Source: CAIYZT01 sp947461435 | GTDB taxonomy: Bacteria > Pseudomonadota > Alphaproteobacteria > Rhodobacterales > Rhodobacteraceae | DNA: 64,000 bases | Assembly (NCBI GenBank): GCA_965284435.1 | Contig: OZ260083.1 | Coordinates: 62,001-126,000 of the forward strand | Direction: 5' to 3' | In this document: piece after piece, positions 1-9,414 of the stretch | How the letters are laid out: each line of letters begins with the position of its first letter | Position numbering within the stretch: position 1 is the stretch's first letter | Program-made: the position numbers and the translations under genes | Notes under the pieces: model-generated | The model's input: only the letters and a program-made list of their open reading frames with translations | What the model was told of the DNA's origin: nothing | Database searches by the model: none

Positions 1-1
1 G

Positions 2-202
2 GGTTTTGACATGATCGCCCTTGCCCATGCCGAAGGCGTGACGGTGGATGCCTGGACGCACAGCATGGCCCATCCTTCCCAAGGGTTCTCAGACGCCGAA
101 TGGCACGACTTCTCGGCCCTCTTGGCGCTGCACCCGGATCAGATCACGACAGATGAACCCGTTGCAACCCAGCGCGCTTACTTCCTGCGGGCCAGCACAT
201 GA
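2..202 (+). CDS. Glycerophosphodiester phosphodiesterase, C-terminal fragment (cut by window edge)
   Basis: GDPD-family enzymes cleave glycerophosphodiesters to glycerol-3-phosphate and an alcohol. Only about the last 66 codons are in the window; the frame is open to its left edge. The visible tail has VDAWT, then ITTDEP near the end, which resembles the last strand of the GDPD TIM barrel (usually an I-T-D-x-P loop). The catalytic residues lie upstream of the window, so activity cannot be judged. Its stop codon overlaps the ATG of the next gene (ATGA), so the two are probably translated together; that partner is also a phosphatase-type enzyme. Confidence 0.7.
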   Translation, partial: GFDMIALAHAEGVTVDAWTHSMAHPSQGFSDAEWHDFSALLALHPDQITTDEPVATQRAYFLRAST

Positions 203-1320
203 CGTCCTGGTCAGACCAACCGCAACGGCGCCTTGTGGATCAGCTGACACCCGTCAGCGCCGACCTGCGCGATTCCCTTTTTCGCGGCCCCTTCACGGCG
301 CAGGGCCACGATGACCAGTTTGATGCCCTGATGGCGTTGCGCGAAATCGAACGCGGCGGCCCGGCCCCGGCCCGCGGGGGCGTGGCGGGTCCGGCCCGGT
401 TGATCTTTTGGAATGTCGAACGCCTGCGCCATCTGGATGCCATCACCCACCACCTGCAGGCGCTCGCCCCCGATGTGATCCTTCTGTCCGAAGTTGATCG
501 CGGCATGGCCCGCACCGGCAATACCGACCGCGCCGCGCTGTTGTCCAAGCGTTTGGCGCTTGGGTATCTCACCGCAGTCGAATTCGTTGAACTTGGATTG
601 GGCGACATCCATGAACAGCGCGACAACGCGGGCCAGTCCAACCTGCACGGCCTGCACGGCGCGGCGATCTTTTCAGACGTCACCTTGCAATCCCCGGCAT
701 TGGTGCGGCTTGAACGGCGCGGCAACTGGTTTGGTCTGGATCGGCACGAACCGCGGGTTGGCGGAACCATCGCCATGCTGGCCAGTGTGCAGATCATGGG
801 AACCCCCGTTTTGATGGCCAATGTGCATTTGGAAAGCCACGAAACGCCGCAATCGCGCGCGCAAGACCTGCAAAAGCTGCTGCGCTTGATCGAAGACATC
901 GCGCCGGGCGGGCCTGTTGTGATCGGCGGCGACATGAACACCTCGACCGGTTCATACCAAGACCGGCACGCAGATCCCGTCGCTTGGGCCGCGCGCCTTG
1001 CGGGGGATCCCCTGCGCCTACTGCGCCCGCAGCCCTATGAACCGCTGTTCGGCGCCTTGGCCGCCCTGGGATATGACTGGCAATCGTGCAACCTGCCTGA
1101 TCAGCCAACCACGCGCTATCCGGCGGGCTCTGCCCGGCGGCCGGCCAAGATTGATTGGGTCTTTACGCGCGGATTGTCGGTCAGCGATGTGGCCATCGTG
1201 CCCGCCGTGATGCCAGACGGCACCCCCGCATCCGACCACGAAGGTCTGATGCTGACGGTCTGGCCAGATGGCGCCTCAGCCGATGAAAATGGGGTTGGTC
1301 ACGGCGTGAAGACACCCTGA
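199..1320 (+). CDS. Endonuclease/exonuclease/phosphatase (EEP) family protein
   Basis: A 373-residue EEP-superfamily metal-dependent phosphohydrolase or phosphodiesterase. The family signatures are in order: FWNVE with N72, LLSEVD with E98, a central NVHLESH block, GGDMNT with D245 and N247, and the closing ASDHEG with H347. All catalytic and metal-binding positions therefore look intact. There is no clear signal peptide. The start overlaps the stop of the upstream glycerophosphodiesterase by 4 nt. The 3' end overlaps the convergent PHP hydrolase by 45 nt. The exact substrate cannot be read from sequence; the neighbours suggest an organophosphate ester rather than DNA. Confidence 0.82.
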   Translation: MTSWSDQPQRRLVDQLTPVSADLRDSLFRGPFTAQGHDDQFDALMALREIERGGPAPARGGVAGPARLIFWNVERLRHLDAITHHLQALAPDVILLSEVDRGMARTGNTDRAALLSKRLALGYLTAVEFVELGLGDIHEQRDNAGQSNLHGLHGAAIFSDVTLQSPALVRLERRGNWFGLDRHEPRVGGTIAMLASVQIMGTPVLMANVHLESHETPQSRAQDLQKLLRLIEDIAPGGPVVIGGDMNTSTGSYQDRHADPVAWAARLAGDPLRLLRPQPYEPLFGALAALGYDWQSCNLPDQPTTRYPAGSARRPAKIDWVFTRGLSVSDVAIVPAVMPDGTPASDHEGLMLTVWPDGASADENGVGHGVKTP

Positions 1321-2598
1321 AGCATCGCGAAGTTCAGCCATGACAAAGCCTGTGGCGCGGGTCAAACTGGCGGAGCCCGCCCCCCCCGGCGCCGCCTTTT
1401 GGCTGCTGCGCTGGCCCGTGGCATCGGAAAAGATCAAGGTCAGACCGTCAATATCACTGTCCCACTCGGCCTGAAAATCTGACCCGGGCGCAACCACATC
1501 GCCCATGGCCCCGCGGGCCCCGTCCGGGCTTTGCGCGGTCAACATCAGCCTCGGCCCCGATGACAGATAATTGCGCCCCTTGTGAACCGCCTGCAAGATC
1601 GCGCTTTGGGTCAGATCTTCGGCATGAACCGTGTTGAACCCGATGGCGCCCTGCCCCCCTTCTGGGCCGTGAATGTCGCTGCCTGCCGTCGCGCGCAGGC
1701 GGTGCCCCAAGGCAAGCCAATGCTGGAACAAGGCCAGACCCTCTTCGTTGTAGTCAGACCACGGCCCACCATTCCAGATTTCGATCAACGCCGCATTGCC
1801 CGGCCGCATGTCCGCATACTCCCACCGGCACCCCGTGCACGATGGATCCCCCGGCGACATCGGGTGCGCCATCACGAAAAGCGACCCCGAATTCATGATA
1901 TCCCGGGCCAAGATCGGCATCGACTTGCCGCTGACCGGGCCCGTCCGCCATTCGTGAATCTGGCTTCCCCCCAAGGCCAAGGCATGGCCCCAATGCGTGG
2001 TCAGTTCCATCCCGCCAATCGTCAGCAAATCGTCGCCTGCCAGTGCGTGAACCTCGGCATGGGCGGATGTCGTATTGTGATCGGAAATCGTCATGAAATC
2101 CAGTTTTCGCCCGCGCGCCCACCCCACCAGATCGGGCACATCCCAAGAGCCGTCCGAATGCAGCGTATGCGCATGCAGATCGCCGCGATACCATCCCGGT
2201 CCGCGGGCCGCCACCTGCCCCGCCGCCCGCGGTGACGGCGCGGCAACCGGTGCAGACTCAAAGATCACCTCCAGCCGATAATCGACAGGCCCCAAAAGCC
2301 GAAAGCAATCCATGTAGACCGTCCAAGTGCCCGCGTCGATCGGGCCGGGCACATAACCCGGCGTGGCAAACGCCGCCGAAATCTCGAAATCACGGACTGG
2401 ATTGTTGTGACGGGCCCCGCGCGGCCCCTTGGGGCCGAACAGGCTCAGACAGACCATATTGTCAAAAAACGCCTCTGGCGCGCGTTCGGGGGTGGTGTGA
2501 AATTTCCCCAAAAGCCGGGTCGTTCCGGGCGGCACCTCAAACTGAAGGGGAACATGCCCCTTGTGCTGCGCCGCCGTCAGTTGGCCAGAGAAAATCAT
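1276..2598 (-). CDS. CehA/McbA-type PHP-domain metallohydrolase
   Basis: A 440-residue protein with an N-terminal beta-rich region (about 1-125) and a PHP-type metallohydrolase domain. The domain opens with GDLHAHTLHSDG (D140, H142, H144) and continues with ISDHN (D173, H174); further His/Asp motifs (VMAHP, GSDIHG) complete a PHP metal site. The CehA/McbA group includes carbaryl hydrolases and phosphoesterases, so ester or phosphoester hydrolysis is expected but the substrate is unknown. The start ATG overlaps the stop of the ABC ATPase gene (ATGA), with AGGAG 8 nt upstream, making it the last gene of the transporter operon. Confidence 0.8.
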   Translation of the reverse strand: MIFSGQLTAAQHKGHVPLQFEVPPGTTRLLGKFHTTPERAPEAFFDNMVCLSLFGPKGPRGARHNNPVRDFEISAAFATPGYVPGPIDAGTWTVYMDCFRLLGPVDYRLEVIFESAPVAAPSPRAAGQVAARGPGWYRGDLHAHTLHSDGSWDVPDLVGWARGRKLDFMTISDHNTTSAHAEVHALAGDDLLTIGGMELTTHWGHALALGGSQIHEWRTGPVSGKSMPILARDIMNSGSLFVMAHPMSPGDPSCTGCRWEYADMRPGNAALIEIWNGGPWSDYNEEGLALFQHWLALGHRLRATAGSDIHGPEGGQGAIGFNTVHAEDLTQSAILQAVHKGRNYLSSGPRLMLTAQSPDGARGAMGDVVAPGSDFQAEWDSDIDGLTLIFSDATGQRSSQKAAPGGAGSASLTRATGFVMAELRDASGCLHAVTNPIFIG

Positions 2599-3656
2599 GT
2601 CATGGCTCCTTCTTGAAAGACCAGATCAGGCTGCTCGATCCTTCCGACCAGATTTCCCCCCCGAAACACATGCAAATGGCGCGCCATAAGCCGAACCAGC
2701 GCCGCTTGCGCGGGCGCAAGATCGCGCGCACAGGTCCAGGTCAAAAGATCGCCCTCTGGCGTGATCAGGTTCACTTTGGTCACAGGTCCCAGATCAATCA
2801 CCCGCGTAACGGTCGCGGCTGCCCCATTGGGATCCGGATACAAATCCTCCGGACGGCACAGAACCACCGCCTCACCCGGGGGCATCGCCGCGCGAACATC
2901 CACCCCATACCACCGCGCCATCCCATCCTGAATGGCCGTGGTACAGGTGTTCATCACCCCAATGAACTGCGCCACGGCCAAGGTTTGGGGCTGCCGGTAA
3001 AGACGGCCGGGGGGGCCGAATTGTTCAACCCGTCCGGCCTGCATCACCACAATCCGGTCTGCCAGTTCCATCGCTTCTTCCTGATCATGGGTCACGAAAA
3101 TCGTGGTCAGCCCCAACCGCCGCTGCAGCGCTTTCAATTCCTCGCGCAGCGCCTTGCGCAGATGCGCGTCCAAGGCCGAAAAGGGTTCGTCCATCAAAAG
3201 GATCTTTGGTTCCACAACCAAACACCGCGCCAAGGCCACGCGCTGCGCCTGTCCGCCCGACAACTCGGCGGGCAGGCGTTTTCCAAACGAGGACAGGCCC
3301 ACCAAATCCAGCACATCGGCGATTTTGGCGGCAATCTGGGCGCGCGGCAATCCCCGCACCCGCAGGCCAAAACCAACATTCTGGGCCACCGTCATATGCG
3401 ACCACAGGGCATGGGATTGAAACACCATCGCCGTCGGCCGACGATTGGCCTGCATCGCCGTGACATCGGCCCCCTCGATGCGGATCTGCCCGGAATCGGC
3501 ATCGGTCAGGCCCGAAATCACCCGCAAAAGCGTCGATTTCCCGCACCCCGAGGGGCCAAGCAGACAGACCAGCTCGCCCCGTTCAACCGTAAAGGTCGCC
3601 TCACGCACCGCGGGCGCGCCGGCAAAGGTCTTTGTGATGGTGTCAATGTCCAGCAT
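2595..3656 (-). CDS. ABC transporter ATP-binding protein (PotA/FbpC-like)
   Basis: ATPase of a binding-protein-dependent importer. Walker A is GPSGCGKS at residues 34-41, the signature is LSGGQAQR and Walker B is ILLMDEPFSALD, followed by the switch-His motif IFVTHD. A C-terminal extension of about 120 residues fits the TOBE regulatory domain of PotA/FbpC/PhnT-type ATPases. I chose the ATG at 3656 over an in-frame TTG at 3668 because GGAG sits 6 nt upstream of the ATG. The upstream permease ends at 3658, one base before this start. The cargo is unknown; a phosphorylated compound is my inference from the gene context. Confidence 0.85.
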   Translation of the reverse strand: MLDIDTITKTFAGAPAVREATFTVERGELVCLLGPSGCGKSTLLRVISGLTDADSGQIRIEGADVTAMQANRRPTAMVFQSHALWSHMTVAQNVGFGLRVRGLPRAQIAAKIADVLDLVGLSSFGKRLPAELSGGQAQRVALARCLVVEPKILLMDEPFSALDAHLRKALREELKALQRRLGLTTIFVTHDQEEAMELADRIVVMQAGRVEQFGPPGRLYRQPQTLAVAQFIGVMNTCTTAIQDGMARWYGVDVRAAMPPGEAVVLCRPEDLYPDPNGAAATVTRVIDLGPVTKVNLITPEGDLLTWTCARDLAPAQAALVRLMARHLHVFRGGNLVGRIEQPDLVFQEGAMT

Positions 3657-3657
3657 G

Positions 3658-4458
3658 TCAGGCTCCAAACCCCTGGGCGATGCCCTTGGCCGTCATGAAT
3701 CGGCGGGTCAACAAAAGAACGATGAAACACGGCACCCAGATCAGCACGCACAAAACAGCCGCCTCTTGCACGATGATCTGGGCCGATAAGGACATCAACA
3801 ACAACGGCATCGTGGTGACGGTCGGGGCCCCGATCAAAAGCGCGCCGTCCACTTCAAACAGAATGGAAACAAAGGCCAACACATAGCTGGCCGCCAGCGC
3901 CGGCAGGGCCTGCGGCAGGGTGATCTGCACAAAAACCCGCAACCGCGAGGCACCAAGATCAAAGGCCGCCTCTTCCAGCGCGGGGGGAATGCCGCGAAAC
4001 GCCGCTGTCGGGATCCAGATCATGAACAGGACCGCCGACAGCATCTGCACCACGACAACGCCCCAGAAATTACCCACCAGACCCAGCCGCAGAAAAACGA
4101 CCGCAATCGATACATACAAGGCGAATTTCGGGACGGCCTGCGCAGCGATAAAGGAAAACAGCATCACCTGCCGTCCGGGAAATTTCAGACGCGCAAAGGC
4201 ATAGGCCGCAGGCCAGCAGATCACCGCCGCCGCCGTGGTCGAGATTGAGGTCAGGGCCAACGAGGTCAGAACCGGGGTGATCACAGTCTCGCGGCCCAAC
4301 ATGGCGAACCAGTACTTCATGCCCCATTCCGTGGGCAAAAGATGCGGATAGCGCCATTTGATGGCGAAAGCCCACAAGATCACCGTGGCAATCGGCCCGA
4401 TCATCGCCAGCGCCATGGATCCAAGGATCAAAAGCCCGCCTATGGGACTGCGCTTCAT
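3658..4458 (-). CDS. ABC transporter permease, second subunit
   Basis: A 266-residue inner-membrane permease of the binding-protein-dependent superfamily with about six hydrophobic helices. The EAA loop that docks to the ATPase is visible as EEAAFDLGASRLRVF followed by ITLPQALP. The start overlaps the end of the first permease gene by 4 nt (ATGA). It pairs with that permease to form the membrane channel of the importer encoded here. The mix of a 2-aminoethylphosphonate/iron/polyamine-type permease fold does not settle the substrate. Confidence 0.82.
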   Translation of the reverse strand: MKRSPIGGLLILGSMALAMIGPIATVILWAFAIKWRYPHLLPTEWGMKYWFAMLGRETVITPVLTSLALTSISTTAAAVICWPAAYAFARLKFPGRQVMLFSFIAAQAVPKFALYVSIAVVFLRLGLVGNFWGVVVVQMLSAVLFMIWIPTAAFRGIPPALEEAAFDLGASRLRVFVQITLPQALPALAASYVLAFVSILFEVDGALLIGAPTVTTMPLLLMSLSAQIIVQEAAVLCVLIWVPCFIVLLLTRRFMTAKGIAQGFGA

Positions 4459-5345
4459 CGCTCGGCTCCTTGCGATTTCAGCATCGTGGCAATGTAGAAC
4501 CCCCCCACGACCGACGCGATGGCCATCAGAACCACGGCCTGAACCTGCGCAGAGTCAGGATCCTGCAGGTTGCCCAAGGTGCGCTGCATGTAGACCCCCA
4601 TCATCTCGGGCGCGGCCGGGCCCAGCATGTAGGGCACGGTATAGGCCCCCAGAATACCCAGAAAGATCAGGGCAAAGGCGATCAACAACGACCGGCGGGT
4701 CTGCGGCAGCAAGATCTCCCACAAGATGCGCAGGGGCCTTGCGCCAAGGTCGCGCGCCGCCTCGACAGCGTGATCGGAAACCTGCGTCAATCCGGCCGAC
4801 AGGACCAGCACCGGCAAGGGCAGATTTTCCCACACAAAGGCCAGAAAAGGGCCGACCGGCGTCAAATAGGGCGTGCGGTACTGCGTGATCCCGATCTGTT
4901 CCAGCAGCAGTTGGAACAGCCCATTGGGCCCCAGAAACCGGACAAGCGCATAGGAAATGATGATCGACGGCACGAAAAGCGGGAACAAGGAAAGCGCATG
5001 GATCATGGTCGCAATGCGCCCCGCCGAAAAGCGCAGATACAGCGCAATCCCAAAAGACAGGGCCAAGGCGGTCAGGGCCGAAATCAGGCTCATCTCAAGG
5101 GTGAAACGCAGGTTCGCCATCGAATAGGCATCGCCGAAAAACGCCACATATCGGTCCGCGCCAATGCGGTCCTCCAGCGTAACGGTCGCCCCGATCATGC
5201 GCATCGTGGGCCACAGGATCAGGCCCAGCAGCATGGCCATCGGCAATGCCACAAGGGCAAGACCGGCCATGGCCTGTGTGCCATGACCGGTCCGTTTGGC
5301 GGGTCCGCGGACAGCGCCCGCGGACATCTGTGCCAGATCGCTCAT
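4455..5345 (-). CDS. ABC transporter permease, first subunit
   Basis: A 296-residue permease with six or so membrane segments. The EAA loop reads VEAARDLGARPLRILWEI, followed by LLPQTRRSLL. The ATG at 5345 shares its first base with the stop of the binding-protein gene (TGATG), so translation is coupled; a TTG further upstream (5384) would lie inside the previous gene and is less likely. A Pro/Gly-rich N-terminal leader of about 35 residues precedes the first helix. It forms the translocation pore with the next gene product. Confidence 0.83.
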   Translation of the reverse strand: MSDLAQMSAGAVRGPAKRTGHGTQAMAGLALVALPMAMLLGLILWPTMRMIGATVTLEDRIGADRYVAFFGDAYSMANLRFTLEMSLISALTALALSFGIALYLRFSAGRIATMIHALSLFPLFVPSIIISYALVRFLGPNGLFQLLLEQIGITQYRTPYLTPVGPFLAFVWENLPLPVLVLSAGLTQVSDHAVEAARDLGARPLRILWEILLPQTRRSLLIAFALIFLGILGAYTVPYMLGPAAPEMMGVYMQRTLGNLQDPDSAQVQAVVLMAIASVVGGFYIATMLKSQGAER

Positions 5346-6487
5346 CAGTCGCGAACGATATTGGTCGCGACGTTCTTGTACCAACCATCGTTCTTGGCCG
5401 TCTGCCAGTCGCCCGACGGGAAGGTCGGGATCGAAACCGGGATCACGTCGATGTATTCGGCCTTCAGATCTGCCGGCAGGTTATCCCACGAAATCCCCGG
5501 GAAACCGCCGATATCGCGCACGCAAGAGGTTTGCGATTCGGGCGACAGCATGAAATTGGCCAAGGCCAAGGCGCCTTCCAGATCGGTTGCGTTGGCCGGG
5601 ATGGCGGAATAGGCGAACCCACCGCACAAAGCCAGATCTTGCAACTGCACGACCTTGACGGTTTCGGGCAGAACGCCGGTCTTGATGGCCTGCAAGGCCT
5701 GATCAGACCAAGCCGGGATCATGTCAACCGCACCCTGCGCCAGCAGTTGCAATGCGGGGGTGTTGCCAGCCGGATAGGTGCCTTCGCCAAAGGTGAAGGG
5801 ATGCAGGTCTTTCAGGATCGCCCAGCCCTTTTGGAGCATTTCTTCAGCCTTGGCGGCGTCGAAATTGTCCTTGGTAAAGGCGGCGGGGTCTTGGCCGTTG
5901 GCCTCGTGGATGGCGCGGATCACAAAGTTGGACCCCGAACCACCCTTGTCCGGACGGCCATAGGTGAAACGGCCCGGATTGGCCTTGGCCCATGCGACGA
6001 GGTCGGCAAAGGTTTTCGGCGGCGTCGGGATCTTGGCGCTGTCATAGGCGATCAGAACCTGGCTGCCACGATAGGGCATCCGGATCGGGGTCTGGATGGC
6101 GGCGGGGTTGATCATCTTCAGGTTCGGCACATTGGCCTCGGTCACCTCCAGCCACAGGCCGGCCTCAACCGATCCGGCAACCGAAGCTGGCTCGATCTCT
6201 TCGAAATAGTCAACCTGCGGGTCGGTTTGCGATTGCATGGCGGCCAGGGCGCGCGCGGCAATGGTTCCGTTGCCGTCGGCCACGCCGCGGGTGATGGTCA
6301 CATTGAACGTGTGGGTCGGATGCGCAGCCTCGAAGGCCGGCTTCAAGATGTTGTTCCACCAATCAGAGATATTGGTATCCCCATCGATGAACACTTGGAG
6401 GGTTTTTCTGTCTTGGGCGACAAGGCGCGTGGCAGACAAGGTGGCGACGGCGGCCGTGGTGGCCATGAACTGGCGGCGAGACAGCAT
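5345..6487 (-). CDS. ABC transporter periplasmic substrate-binding protein (Tat-exported)
   Basis: A 380-residue periplasmic binding protein for the importer encoded downstream. The N-terminus begins MLSRRQFMATTAA, a twin-arginine type leader with SRRQF at residues 3-7, a short hydrophobic stretch and a likely cut after LVAQ. The ATG at 6487 is supported by AAAGGAT 8 nt upstream; an earlier ATG at 6571 would put 28 extra polar residues before the leader. The mature part resembles family 1 extracellular binding proteins of the iron/polyamine/phosphonate type. The ligand is not identifiable from sequence. First gene of the five-gene operon running down to 1276. Confidence 0.83.
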   Translation of the reverse strand: MLSRRQFMATTAAVATLSATRLVAQDRKTLQVFIDGDTNISDWWNNILKPAFEAAHPTHTFNVTITRGVADGNGTIAARALAAMQSQTDPQVDYFEEIEPASVAGSVEAGLWLEVTEANVPNLKMINPAAIQTPIRMPYRGSQVLIAYDSAKIPTPPKTFADLVAWAKANPGRFTYGRPDKGGSGSNFVIRAIHEANGQDPAAFTKDNFDAAKAEEMLQKGWAILKDLHPFTFGEGTYPAGNTPALQLLAQGAVDMIPAWSDQALQAIKTGVLPETVKVVQLQDLALCGGFAYSAIPANATDLEGALALANFMLSPESQTSCVRDIGGFPGISWDNLPADLKAEYIDVIPVSIPTFPSGDWQTAKNDGWYKNVATNIVRD

Positions 6488-6656
6488 GTGCAGATCCTTT
6501 GTAAGAAGCCAAGGTATCCGCAAGCTGAAGGGATTTGGTGACCGGCTGGTGACTGCGCTGTGAACCTTCAATGACAGGCCGGCACAGGGCGCAAGCCATC
6601 AGATTGGCGCGCCTGACGGCCCCGGTCAAACCGCCCGCCGCGGCCCCCTTCATCGA

Positions 6657-7283
6657 TCAATACTCGTTCGCGCCCTTGCCAGCGATGATCTTGGCCCGCA
6701 GTTTTTCGATCCGCGCCACACGGGTGGCCGCCGCCTTCGCCCCTTTCAGCACGATGACATAGCTGTTTTGACGCCCCGGTGTCAGGGCATGAAACGCCTC
6801 GGCAAGCTCAGGATCTGCGTCCATCGCCTCGATCATTTCGTCGGGCAATTCGATCTCGCGCAGGATCTTCTGTGCCTTGATCCCGGCCGCCGCATATCCC
6901 ATCGATTCGGCAAGATAGGCGCGGATCACCCCGGCCTTGGCCCCAACCTGCGCGGAATCAGTAAAGCGGATGGCATCGGCGTTTTGCGTGTTCGGCCCTT
7001 GCCGCTCCAACACCGCTTCGGGGTCTTTCATCAACGACGGGTTCATGAAGGTCAGCCGAAAATCACCCCGAAAGGCCCCGATGATGGCAATGTTCCGCCC
7101 CGCATGCATATAGCACGGATGCCCCCATTTCACCGTCTCTTGCAGCCCCATCCCCCGGCATACCTCGCGCAGCGCGTCCAATCCGGACGACCATAGGCGG
7201 GCCGAACAATCGGGCGTTGCGAACCGCTCGCAGCGCCCGCATCCCTGCGTGAAGAAGTCTTCGATCGCTGTAATCATGACCAT
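6657..7283 (-). CDS. YdeI/OmpD-associated family protein (DUF1801-like plus YdeI C-terminus)
   Basis: About 208 residues. The first half contains a DUF1801-like core (WGHPCYMHAGRNIAIIGAF, then FMNPSLM), the second half the YdeI/OmdA-type tail with EIELPDEMIEAM, DPELAEAFHALTPGRQ and the final basic helix RIEKLRAKI. Some family members were linked to antimicrobial-peptide or bacteriocin resistance, but the biochemical role is unknown. I set the start at the ATG at 7283 (MVMITAIEDFF), 5 nt after the peptidase stop codon; the next ATG at 7277 is equally possible. GGAGG lies inside the end of the peptidase gene. Confidence 0.7.
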   Translation of the reverse strand: MVMITAIEDFFTQGCGRCERFATPDCSARLWSSGLDALREVCRGMGLQETVKWGHPCYMHAGRNIAIIGAFRGDFRLTFMNPSLMKDPEAVLERQGPNTQNADAIRFTDSAQVGAKAGVIRAYLAESMGYAAAGIKAQKILREIELPDEMIEAMDADPELAEAFHALTPGRQNSYVIVLKGAKAAATRVARIEKLRAKIIAGKGANEY

Positions 7284-7287
7284 GATG

Positions 7288-9303
7288 TCAGACTTCCTCC
7301 AACAAGCCACGTCCTTTCAACAGGGGTTCCACGCCGGGCATCCGGCCCCGGAATTGGGTGTACAGCACATCCGCCTCTTCGCTGCCCCCGGCCCCAAGAA
7401 TGAACTGCTCCAGCCGGCGCGCGGTTTGTTCATCAAACGCGCTTCCCGCCTCTTCGAAGGCCGCAAAGGCATCCGCGTCCATCACTTCGGACCACATGTA
7501 ACTGTAATAGCCGCTGCTGTATCCGTCGCCCGAAAACACATGCGCGAAATGCGGTGTTGCGTGCCGCATCCTTATCGCATGTGGCATGCCAAGCCCGTGC
7601 AGAACCTCGGCTTGCAAGGCCATCGGATCGTCCGGTGCTGCACCCTCGTGGAACGCCAGATCCACCAGCGCGGACGAAACGAACTCCACCGTCGCAAACC
7701 CCTGATCATAGGTGCCCGCCGCCAAAAGCCGCGTCAACATCGCGGCGGGCATCGGCGCGCCCGTCTGCCAATGGCGCGCGTGTTTTTCCAACACCTCGGG
7801 CACCTCCAGCCAATGCTCGAATAACTGGCTGGGCAGTTCCACAAAATCCCGCGCCACGTTGGTGCCGCTGATGAACCGATAGGTCACGTTCGACAGCATC
7901 TGATGCAGCGCATGGCCAAACTCGTGAAACAAGGTTCGCGCGTCGTCATAAGACAGCAAACAGGGCTCGCCCTTGGCGAAGTTGCACACATTCACCACCA
8001 CGGGCCGCACGTCGCCATCCATGCGATCCTGCTCGCGGAAGGTCGAACACCAGGCGCCAGACCGCTTGGATCCGCGCGCGAAATAGTCGCCAATGAATAT
8101 GGCCACCAAAGCCCCGCCCCGGGACACTTCCCACACCCGCGCATCCGCGTGATAAAGCGGCAAGGACAATTCCTTGAATTCCAACCCGAACAGGCGGCTG
8201 GCACAGTCAAACTGCGCCGCCAGCATCGCATCCAGACTCAAATAGGGTTTCAGCGCGGCCTCATCCAGATCATGCTCGGCGCGGCGGCGCTGTTCTGAAT
8301 AAAACCGCCAATCCCAAGGTTCCAGCGGCCCCTTGGCCCCGTCCTTGGTCAGCATCGCCTCCAGCACCGCCGCATCGCCCAAGGCCTTGGCCCGTGCCGG
8401 GGCCCAAACCCGCATCAACAAGGCCCGCACGGCCTCGGGGGTCTTGGCCATCTCCGGCTCCAGCTTGTAGGCCGCAAAGCTGGGATATCCCAGCAATTTG
8501 GCCCGCTCTTCGCGCAGCCGCAAGGTCTCGGTGGCCACCGCACGGTTGTCCTGGGCGTTGCCATTGGCCCCGCGTGCCACCCACGCCTGATAGGCCTGCG
8601 CGCGCAAATCCCGCCGGGGCGAGAATTGCAAAAAGGGCACGATCAACGACCGGTTCAAGGTCACCGCAGGGCCATTCAGACCGCGCTCGCGTCCGGCGGC
8701 CCGGGCGGTTGCCACCACAAAATCCGGCAGCCCCTCCAGATCCTCCTCTGACAGGGCCATGTGCCAGCCGCGCTCTTCGGCCAACACATTCTGGCTGAAC
8801 TGCGTCCCAAGGCTCGCCAATCGCGACATCACGGCCGCCATTCGCAGGCTTTGCTCTCCCGAAAGCTCGGCCCCGGCACGCACGAACATCCGGCGGTACA
8901 GCGTCAAGACGCGCATCTGTTCCTTGTCAAGCCCAAGGGTCTCGCGCTGGTCCCACAGGGTTTCCACCCGCCCGAACAAGGCCTTGTTCGACGTGATCTC
9001 ACTGGAATAGGCCGAAAGCTTTGGGGCCAGCTCAACCTCCAAAGCCTCACGTGCAGGGTTGCTGTCCGCGCCCGCCACATTCCAAAAGACGCCGCCCACG
9101 CAGCCAAGCAGCGCATCCGCACGCTCCAAGGCCCCAATGGTATTGTCAAAACTGGGCACCGCAGGATCCGCCGCAATCGCTGCGATATTCGCCCGCGCCT
9201 GCGCCAATCCCGCCTCAAAGGCCGGTCCGAAATCGGCATCGGTGATCTGATCAAAAGGGGGCAGCCCATAGGGCCCGGTCCACTCGCTCAACAAAGCATT
9301 CAT
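7288..9303 (-). CDS. M3 family zinc metallopeptidase (oligopeptidase A / peptidyl-dipeptidase Dcp type)
   Basis: A 671-residue cytoplasmic zinc peptidase that degrades short peptides. The thermolysin-like zinc motif is H460-E-F-G-H464 in FHEFGHALH; the third ligand Glu is expected about 25 residues on, in the VELPSQLFEHW segment. Conserved M3 blocks MRHATPHFAHVFSG and GYSSGYYSYMWSEV follow near the C-terminus. Length agrees with the family (about 670-690). No signal peptide is seen. It leads a short pair with the YdeI-like gene downstream. Oligopeptidase A and Dcp cannot be told apart reliably here. Confidence 0.9.
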   Translation of the reverse strand: MNALLSEWTGPYGLPPFDQITDADFGPAFEAGLAQARANIAAIAADPAVPSFDNTIGALERADALLGCVGGVFWNVAGADSNPAREALEVELAPKLSAYSSEITSNKALFGRVETLWDQRETLGLDKEQMRVLTLYRRMFVRAGAELSGEQSLRMAAVMSRLASLGTQFSQNVLAEERGWHMALSEEDLEGLPDFVVATARAAGRERGLNGPAVTLNRSLIVPFLQFSPRRDLRAQAYQAWVARGANGNAQDNRAVATETLRLREERAKLLGYPSFAAYKLEPEMAKTPEAVRALLMRVWAPARAKALGDAAVLEAMLTKDGAKGPLEPWDWRFYSEQRRRAEHDLDEAALKPYLSLDAMLAAQFDCASRLFGLEFKELSLPLYHADARVWEVSRGGALVAIFIGDYFARGSKRSGAWCSTFREQDRMDGDVRPVVVNVCNFAKGEPCLLSYDDARTLFHEFGHALHQMLSNVTYRFISGTNVARDFVELPSQLFEHWLEVPEVLEKHARHWQTGAPMPAAMLTRLLAAGTYDQGFATVEFVSSALVDLAFHEGAAPDDPMALQAEVLHGLGMPHAIRMRHATPHFAHVFSGDGYSSGYYSYMWSEVMDADAFAAFEEAGSAFDEQTARRLEQFILGAGGSEEADVLYTQFRGRMPGVEPLLKGRGLLEEV

Positions 9304-9414
9304 CGAAAATCCTCCTGTTGGCGCAAAGTTATGCCCGCCAAAGACCCTTTGCCAGCCCCATTATCCGTTTAACGGCGCCCGCTCGCAAGCGCCGCCCACG
9401 GCGGCCCCAACGCC

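Noticed and set aside
2232..3698. Long plus-strand open frame (488 codons) opposite the ABC ATPase
   Set aside because: Shadow of the strongly supported minus-strand ATPase gene; basic, Pro/His-rich and without any domain.
5246..6541. Long plus-strand frame opposite the binding protein
   Set aside because: Shadow of the binding-protein gene, with Gly/Arg-rich composition and no motif.
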